Positions 55,063-64,000 of a stretch of 64,000 nucleotides of DNA are shown piece by piece. How positions within the stretch are numbered: position 1 is the first letter of the stretch; the number at the start of each line of letters is the position of its first letter. This DNA comes from Romboutsia weinsteinii. GTDB lineage: Bacteria > Bacillota > Clostridia > Peptostreptococcales > Peptostreptococcaceae. The stretch covers positions 91,875 to 155,874 of the forward strand of contig NZ_NOJY02000006.1 in assembly GCF_002250835.2 (NCBI RefSeq). The letters run 5' to 3'. A model generated the notes under the pieces. The model did no database searches. It worked only from the letters and a program-made list of their open reading frames with translations, and had not been told where the DNA came from. The position numbers and the translations under genes are program-made.

Positions 55063-56632
55063 TGTAATTCCTCCTTTTACCCGAAATTGCCAAACTGAAT
55101 ACTTCATTACTTTCATAAGGAGATAAAATATCAAATATCGAACCTTCGTACATTACAATTATCCTATCACAAACCCTTTTTAGTTCATCTATTTCACTAG
55201 ATGCTAATATTATTGTTGTTTCATTTGCTTTGTTTATTTTAAGAAGCGAGTCTAAGATTATCTCTTTTGAGTAAATATCAATCCCTCTAGTAGGCTCATT
55301 TATAAATAGAATATCTGGATAAGTTAATACCGCTCTTGCTATACAAATCTTTTGTTGATTGCCTCCACTAAGTTCTCTTAGTTTTTGCTTAGGTGAACTA
55401 CACTTTATGTTAAACTCTTTTATACTATAATTTACCTGATTCTTTATCTTCGCAAAGTCCAATAAAGATAACCCCTTAAGTCTTTTAATTTTTAAAAAGT
55501 TATTTTTACTATAGCAAGATGTAAATATAATATTTTCTCTAACACTACTATCTAATAGTATTCCCCTTTCTTTTCTCTCATCCGGGATCATAACTATCCC
55601 TTGTTCTATAGTCTTATCTGGTCTTTTTATATTTAATTTCTTATTTCTATAAATTATATCTCCATTAGTTTCTAATAACCCCATTATGGAGTAGGATAAA
55701 GATGTATGTCCATGACCAGCTAAACTTGTTATACCAAGTATCTCCCCTCTCTTTATAGACAGGTTAATATCTTTTATATTGTGATTTCCATCTAATATAG
55801 CGACGTTATCAAATCTTAATATATCTTCTTGATTAGTATTTTTATTATCTCTATGTATATTTAAAGCTTTATTTACTTTTTTACCTATCATATCAATAGC
55901 TATTTGCTCCACGTCAAATTCTTCTTTTGAATATTTTGCTACTATCTCACCATCTCTAAATACACTTACTCTATCACAAAGATGCGTTATTTCATCAAGT
56001 CTATGAGATATAAATATTATGGATACTCCATTCTTTTTTAGCTTCTCAATAATATTAATAAAAATATCAACATCTTCTTTGTTTAAAGAGGCTGTTGGCT
56101 CATCTAATAATAGTACCTTTAAGTTTTTATTACTTACTTCTCTAGCAATCTCTATAAATTGCTTAGTATTTACCATAAGTCCTTCCACATAAGTCTTTGC
56201 ATCTATATTTAACCTAAACTCTGATATTATATCTTGAGCTTCTTTTTCATTTTCTTTTTTATTTATGTAAGAAAGATTATCCCCTAAAACTGAAGTAGTA
56301 CTGATTATATTTGGACTATTTATCTTTATATTAGAGGCTATATCCATACTATTAATAAGCGCAAATTCTTGATATACCTTACCAATACCCAGTTCCATAG
56401 CTTCTCTTGTATTATTTATTTTTAACTTAGTCCCCTCATAAATAATATCGCCTTCATAACCACCAGTCTTATGTATATTTAAATCTTGAAATAAAATATT
56501 TAAAAAAGTACTTTTTCCAGAACCATTTGCTCCTACTATGCCATGAACCTCCCCTTTCCTAAGATGAAAATTTATATCTTTAAGTGCATATATGCCAGAA
56601 AACTTTTTGCTCAAGTTTATTGTCTTTATCAT
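55049..56632 (-). CDS. Sugar-type ABC transporter ATP-binding protein (two NBDs, RbsA-like)
   Basis: From the ATG at 56632 (GGGGGAGAT upstream) the protein has 527 residues and two nucleotide-binding domains. NBD1 has a Walker A GIVGANGSGKSTFL, a signature-like VNTKQFIEIAREV and LLLDEPTASL. NBD2 has a degenerate Walker A (SLAGHGHTSLS), as usual in RbsA-type proteins, with LSGGNQQKICIARAV and FINEPTRGIDI. The arrangement matches ribose/BMP-type importers. It drives the two permeases that follow. Confidence 0.9.
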   Translation of the reverse strand: MIKTINLSKKFSGIYALKDINFHLRKGEVHGIVGANGSGKSTFLNILFQDLNIHKTGGYEGDIIYEGTKLKINNTREAMELGIGKVYQEFALINSMDIASNIKINSPNIISTTSVLGDNLSYINKKENEKEAQDIISEFRLNIDAKTYVEGLMVNTKQFIEIAREVSNKNLKVLLLDEPTASLNKEDVDIFINIIEKLKKNGVSIIFISHRLDEITHLCDRVSVFRDGEIVAKYSKEEFDVEQIAIDMIGKKVNKALNIHRDNKNTNQEDILRFDNVAILDGNHNIKDINLSIKRGEILGITSLAGHGHTSLSYSIMGLLETNGDIIYRNKKLNIKRPDKTIEQGIVMIPDERKERGILLDSSVRENIIFTSCYSKNNFLKIKRLKGLSLLDFAKIKNQVNYSIKEFNIKCSSPKQKLRELSGGNQQKICIARAVLTYPDILFINEPTRGIDIYSKEIILDSLLKINKANETTIILASSEIDELKRVCDRIIVMYEGSIFDILSPYESNEVFSLAISGKRRNYNEKN

Positions 56633-56658
56633 ATCTATCTCCCCCATATATTTCAAAA

Positions 56659-56685
56659 TAACCCCAGCTAAATAGACTGGGGTTA
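56659..56685 (-). terminator. Intercistronic hairpin between binding protein and ATPase genes
   Basis: TAACCCCAG and CTGGGGTTA form a perfect 9-bp stem, followed on the minus strand by TTTTGAAATA. The short T run suggests partial termination or mRNA stabilisation, which would give more binding protein than transporter. Confidence 0.75.
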
Positions 56686-56708
56686 CTTAATTATTTAATA
56701 TACTTTTC

Positions 56709-57854
56709 TTAGTATACTATTTGTTCCATTATCATAAGTTGGTAGTTATCTGTTTCATCTTTTAACTTTTCAAATTCTACAGCTATACCATATTTATCTT
56801 GAGCAAATTTTTGTAAATACTCAGAAGTACATACATCCTCTTTATTTAAATCCTTGCTCACCATCTCCATTGCAAGTTCTACAGCAAACTCTGGTAAGAA
56901 CACTGTCATAGGCATTGGCCATCCACCTAGTCTTCCTGACATATCAGCTTCCTTAGCTTTTTCGCTTATCATTTCATTTATTTTATCAAAGTTTTGAGAA
57001 TCTTCTTCGTCTATTTCTAAATTCATCACTGTAGGATAAGCTTGAGTTGGAGTTGGGCAACATTGCTCTGCAACTGTATATTTTAATTCTAGCGCCTTAC
57101 TTAATATTACCTCATACATTCCACAGTTTGATCCAAATATGTTAGTTTCTGGTCCATACTTTTCTATTTGTCTCGGAATATCTTCTGATAAGAATTGTTG
57201 CATAGCCGCTGGCCCCTGACCTGTTTGAGGATCTGGAGTTATTACTTCAACAAACTCTATCCCCTCTTTTTCACATGTTTCCTTCATCATATCTCTTCTT
57301 TTTGCAACACTTTCTTTAGATAAATGCGTTGGGAAAGAGTAATGAATGAAAGTCTTTGATCCCATTTTTTTTGCAAGCTTTACTATAGTTTCCCCTCTTT
57401 TTGCCCAGTTTGCATCTAAATTAACATCTATATACTCGCTCATCATATCTGGATCATCCCATATTGGAGCAGTCATAGTTATAATATCTGATCTTTTTTC
57501 TTTTACTTGTTGAAGTGCTGGTAAAAGTCCAGATTGACCTGATACTACTACTATAGCTTTCATATCTTCATCATCTGCTAAGCTTACTATTTGGCTTATT
57601 GCAGTTTCTATTTCTGTATTAAAGTTTTCTGGAAGAGTTACATGAACAACATTGTCTGGGTATTTATCTACCATATTTGTTGCTCCTCTAAACTCATCTT
57701 CACTAACTGACAGTGTAGGTGTTACTATACCTACCTTAAATTTTTCTGTGTTTTCCGAATCAGTTCCCCCTGATTCTGAATTTCCTGTTGATGAACACCC
57801 TACTGTTCCAACAAGTAAGCATAAAGCTAACATTAATGCTGTAATTTTTTTCAT
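56709..57854 (-). CDS. DUF3798-type substrate-binding lipoprotein of an ABC importer
   Basis: This 381-residue protein has a lipoprotein signal peptide: MKKITALMLALCLLVGTVGC, with the acylated Cys at position 20, then a Ser/Gly/Glu-rich linker. The mature part (EKFKVGIVTPTLSVSEDEF onwards) has a periplasmic-binding-protein-like alternation and the stretch IVVVSGQSGLLPALQQ. I recall this family as DUF3798, of unknown ligand. It heads the operon with an RbsA-like ATPase and two RbsC-like permeases. A possible promoter, TTTAAT-N17-TAAAAT with an extended -10, lies upstream. Confidence 0.82.
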   Translation of the reverse strand: MKKITALMLALCLLVGTVGCSSTGNSESGGTDSENTEKFKVGIVTPTLSVSEDEFRGATNMVDKYPDNVVHVTLPENFNTEIETAISQIVSLADDEDMKAIVVVSGQSGLLPALQQVKEKRSDIITMTAPIWDDPDMMSEYIDVNLDANWAKRGETIVKLAKKMGSKTFIHYSFPTHLSKESVAKRRDMMKETCEKEGIEFVEVITPDPQTGQGPAAMQQFLSEDIPRQIEKYGPETNIFGSNCGMYEVILSKALELKYTVAEQCCPTPTQAYPTVMNLEIDEEDSQNFDKINEMISEKAKEADMSGRLGGWPMPMTVFLPEFAVELAMEMVSKDLNKEDVCTSEYLQKFAQDKYGIAVEFEKLKDETDNYQLMIMEQIVY

Positions 57855-57994
57855 AATCCCTCTTAAGTCCCCTTCTTGTTACAATATTCGTTTTCCTTGA
57901 TTATTTTACCATTAATTTACATATAATTAAAATTCAAAAAATATATATCTGATTGGTTGTATATAGATTTTATCTATAAATCTAAAATAAAATC

Positions 57995-58040
57995 AAAAAG
58001 CCTGATTCGATAGATTAATTTCTACCAAATCAGACTTTTT
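57995..58040 (-). terminator. Terminator of lacZ
   Basis: AAAAAGCCTGATT...TAG and CTA...AATCAGACTTTTT pair with small bulges just after the lacZ stop on the minus strand. Confidence 0.82.
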
Positions 58041-58051
58041 AAAATATATTA

Positions 58052-61162
<3,111 letters not shown>

Positions 61163-61195
61163 TCAATCTCTCCTTAAAAGTATTATTAATATATA

Positions 61196-62722
<1,527 letters not shown>

Positions 62723-62839
62723 TTATTGTAGTTTTGTTACATATAATTCCCTAGCAATATATTTTTTTGCATAACATAAAGTAAATAACTTTAGTTATAT
62801 AACTTTAATAAATTCCTTATTTTATATTGCATTTATAAA

Positions 62840-62853
62840 GTTAAACGTTTTCT
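62840..62853 (-). promoter_or_regulatory. cre-like (CcpA) site downstream of the permease-lacZ promoter
   Basis: GTTAAACGTTTTCT (plus strand) matches TGWAARCGYTTWCW at 12 of 14 positions, with mismatches only at the first two. It would cover about +5 to +18 of the operon, a place where CcpA represses. Confidence 0.6.
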
Positions 62854-62863
62854 TTATATTCAT

Positions 62864-62892
62864 ATAATATACTTTTATAATAAGTTAATCAA
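62864..62892 (-). promoter_or_regulatory. Promoter of the permease-lacZ operon
   Basis: On the minus strand TTGATT (62887-62892) and TATTAT (62864-62869) are 17 bp apart. The predicted start is near 62857, about 150 bases before the permease ATG. Confidence 0.75.
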
Positions 62893-62900
62893 TATAGTCA

Positions 62901-62928
62901 TGTTGCAACTATTTGTACTATTGTTGCA
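62901..62928 (-). promoter_or_regulatory. Direct repeat, probable AraC-family operator
   Basis: TGTTGCA occurs at 62901-62907 and 62922-62928, 21 bp apart, with matching flanks (TAT and T at the same offsets). The pair ends 8 bp upstream of the operon's -35 box, the classical place for an activator. It also lies just before the -35 of the divergent AraC gene. Confidence 0.65.
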
Positions 62929-62938
62929 TTTATATTAT

Positions 62939-62967
62939 TTGACTTCATAATTTTATTTGCTTATAAT
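62939..62967 (+). promoter_or_regulatory. Promoter of the divergent AraC regulator
   Basis: TTGACT (62939-62944) and TATAAT (62962-62967) are separated by exactly 17 bp, with the ATG at 63000. Confidence 0.82.
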
Positions 62968-62999
62968 CTTTATTACAAAGGTTATTGGGGGTAATTTAC

Positions 63000-63827
63000 A
63001 TGGATAAGTTTGGCATATTTTCTACAGATTTAAAACCTAGCAGTGAACTATATATATATGAGTGCGGTTTTGAACATTGCGCTCCTCGTGATCCTTATCA
63101 ATACGAGCAAATAGATTATTATTTACTTCATTATATTTTAGATGGAGAAGGACTTTTCTTTATGAATGATGAAGTCTATCATTTGAAAAAAGGAGACGGG
63201 TTTTTTATACCTCCTAACACAGATAATAACTACTATCCTTTAGAAGGTAATCCTTGGATTTATAGATGGGTAGGAATAAATGGCACACAAGCTAAAGAGT
63301 TGTTAAGTAGGTGTGGGCTCTCAGAAGATAATTATGTGTTTAATTATACAAAAGATAATAAAATAGATGATTATTTTAGAAATATTTATGAGAGTTGTTC
63401 TTCTAATCGTTTATTAGAAGGATTAGGATATTTGTATCAATTTCTATCAGCATTGATGAATGATCATTCTAGTGAATTTACTAGCTCTTCTCCACCTTCT
63501 AAGGTTTATATTTCTAAGTCAATAGAATTTATAAAAGAAAATTATACTAAAAATATATCTGTGTCTGACATATCAGACTACTTAAATATTGATAGAAGTC
63601 ATTTTTTTAAAATTTTTAAAAAAGATATGATGATTAGTCCTCAAGATTACATAATAAATTATAAAATAAAGCAAGCTTGTGATTTACTTAGAAAGAGTAG
63701 TTATTCTATATCTGAGATAAGCAATTCGGTTGGATTTTCTTCTCCATCTTACTTTTCAAAGATATTTAAGAAAAATATGGACACTACTCCACTTAAGTAT
63801 AAAGAGCTCTTTATTAAGAATAGGTAG
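63000..63827 (+). CDS. AraC-family regulator of the permease-lacZ operon
   Basis: From the ATG at 63000 (GGGGGT upstream; a frame beginning at 62985 starts inside that site) the protein has 275 residues. An N-terminal cupin (YYLLHYILDGEGLFFMNDEV, KKGDGFFIPPNTDNNYYP) of the AraC/RhaS-type sugar sensors precedes the two HTH motifs: ISDYLNIDRSHFFKIFKKDM and SISEISNSVGFSSPSYFSKIF, ending TPLKYKEL. Divergent placement and the repeat operator in between suggest it activates the YjeM-like permease and lacZ in response to a galactoside. Confidence 0.92.
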   Translation: MDKFGIFSTDLKPSSELYIYECGFEHCAPRDPYQYEQIDYYLLHYILDGEGLFFMNDEVYHLKKGDGFFIPPNTDNNYYPLEGNPWIYRWVGINGTQAKELLSRCGLSEDNYVFNYTKDNKIDDYFRNIYESCSSNRLLEGLGYLYQFLSALMNDHSSEFTSSSPPSKVYISKSIEFIKENYTKNISVSDISDYLNIDRSHFFKIFKKDMMISPQDYIINYKIKQACDLLRKSSYSISEISNSVGFSSPSYFSKIFKKNMDTTPLKYKELFIKNR

Positions 63828-63844
63828 ATTTTACTAAATTAAAA

Positions 63845-63883
63845 AGGATATAATAATTAGATTTAATCTAACTACTATATCCT
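63845..63883 (-). terminator. Terminator of brnQ
   Basis: A 19-bp stem (AGGATATA...AGATT / AATCT...TATATCCT). The two imperfect positions are G-U pairs on the minus strand but A-C mismatches on the plus strand, so it fits brnQ better than the AraC gene. TTTTTAATTT follows on the minus strand. Confidence 0.8.
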
Positions 63884-63894
63884 AATAATTTTTA

Positions 63895-64000
63895 TTAACC
63901 TACCTTACTTAATACGCTATTTCTATTCTTGCTTTTTATTAATCCACCTAATACTGCTCCTATTATAGCTGGAACAACCCAGTTAAATCCTAATGATGCA
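63895..64000 (-). CDS. brnQ: Branched-chain amino acid transporter BrnQ (partial, C-terminus only)
   Basis: Only the last 34 codons are in the window: ASLGFNWVVPAIIGAVLGGL then IKSKNRNSVLSKVG and a TAA at 63895. The pattern SLGFNWVVPAIIGAVLGGLI is the usual end of BrnQ-type branched-chain amino acid:cation symporters. The rest lies beyond the window. Confidence 0.75.
   Translation of the reverse strand, partial: ASLGFNWVVPAIIGAVLGGLIKSKNRNSVLSKVG

Overview
The window is AT-rich, low-GC Firmicute DNA that looks chromosomal. It contains a small acid-soluble spore protein, a SpoIIE-type phosphatase, pyruvate:ferredoxin oxidoreductase, T-box and LicT/GlcT-type RNA regulation, and a meso-DAP-type MurE. 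I infer an anaerobic spore-forming Clostridium relative, most likely in the Peptostreptococcaceae; the exact genus cannot be fixed from the sequence alone. Most genes lie on the minus strand, and short U-tailed hairpins separate most transcription units. I saw no rRNA, tRNA, CRISPR array, phage, transposase or integrase.

Layout. 0-3.3 kb: a truncated PucR-type regulator with a CodA-type cytosine deaminase, and two small unknown genes, one followed by an in-frame remnant. 3.3-7.2 kb: a PHP phosphatase-lgt-rsmH operon and a divergent polysaccharide deacetylase. 7.2-10.9 kb: two M16 peptidase homologues behind a membrane-anchored protein that resembles ferrochelatase. 11-13.3 kb: ychF and a DUF2935 protein. 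13.3-21 kb: a CstA-family transporter with a LytS/LytR pair, an Asp/Glu racemase, a DAACS symporter and murE. 21-24 kb: an AraC regulator, a GC-rich repeat and asnB. 24.4-27.7 kb: ptsG and its antiterminator gene glcT, each preceded by an antiterminator/terminator leader. 27.8-36.4 kb: a GGDEF-EAL protein, PFOR, deoC, an HxlR regulator and pduL. 36.5-40 kb: aroC-aroB-aroA. 40-49.5 kb: a flavoprotein, a PP2C phosphatase, small unknowns, a spore SASP, a BaiN-type oxidoreductase, a PAP2 phosphatase, a methyltransferase, hpt and a CobD-like enzyme. 49.5-52.8 kb: a second DAACS symporter, a YkvA-like protein and T-box-controlled asnA. 53-58 kb: an ABC importer with a DUF3798-type binding lipoprotein. 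58-63.8 kb: a YjeM-like permease-lacZ operon with a divergent AraC regulator. The 3' end of brnQ closes the window.

The most informative results are regulatory. Upstream of cstA are two identical elements, TGCATTTCAT-N11-TGCATTTCAT, which match the site I recall for the E. coli pyruvate-responsive regulator YpdB; this suggests CstA here is a pyruvate transporter switched on by the adjacent kinase/regulator pair. The region between the AraC gene and the permease-lacZ operon can be read almost completely: two 17-bp-spaced promoters, a 21-bp-phased direct repeat just upstream of the operon's -35, and a cre-like site just downstream of its predicted start. The asnA leader is a T-box whose predicted specifier is AAC (Asn).

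The best candidates for undescribed biology are the membrane-tethered chelatase-fold protein cotranscribed with the M16 pair, the pairing of an amino-acid-type permease with beta-galactosidase, and the DUF3798 ABC importer of unknown substrate.
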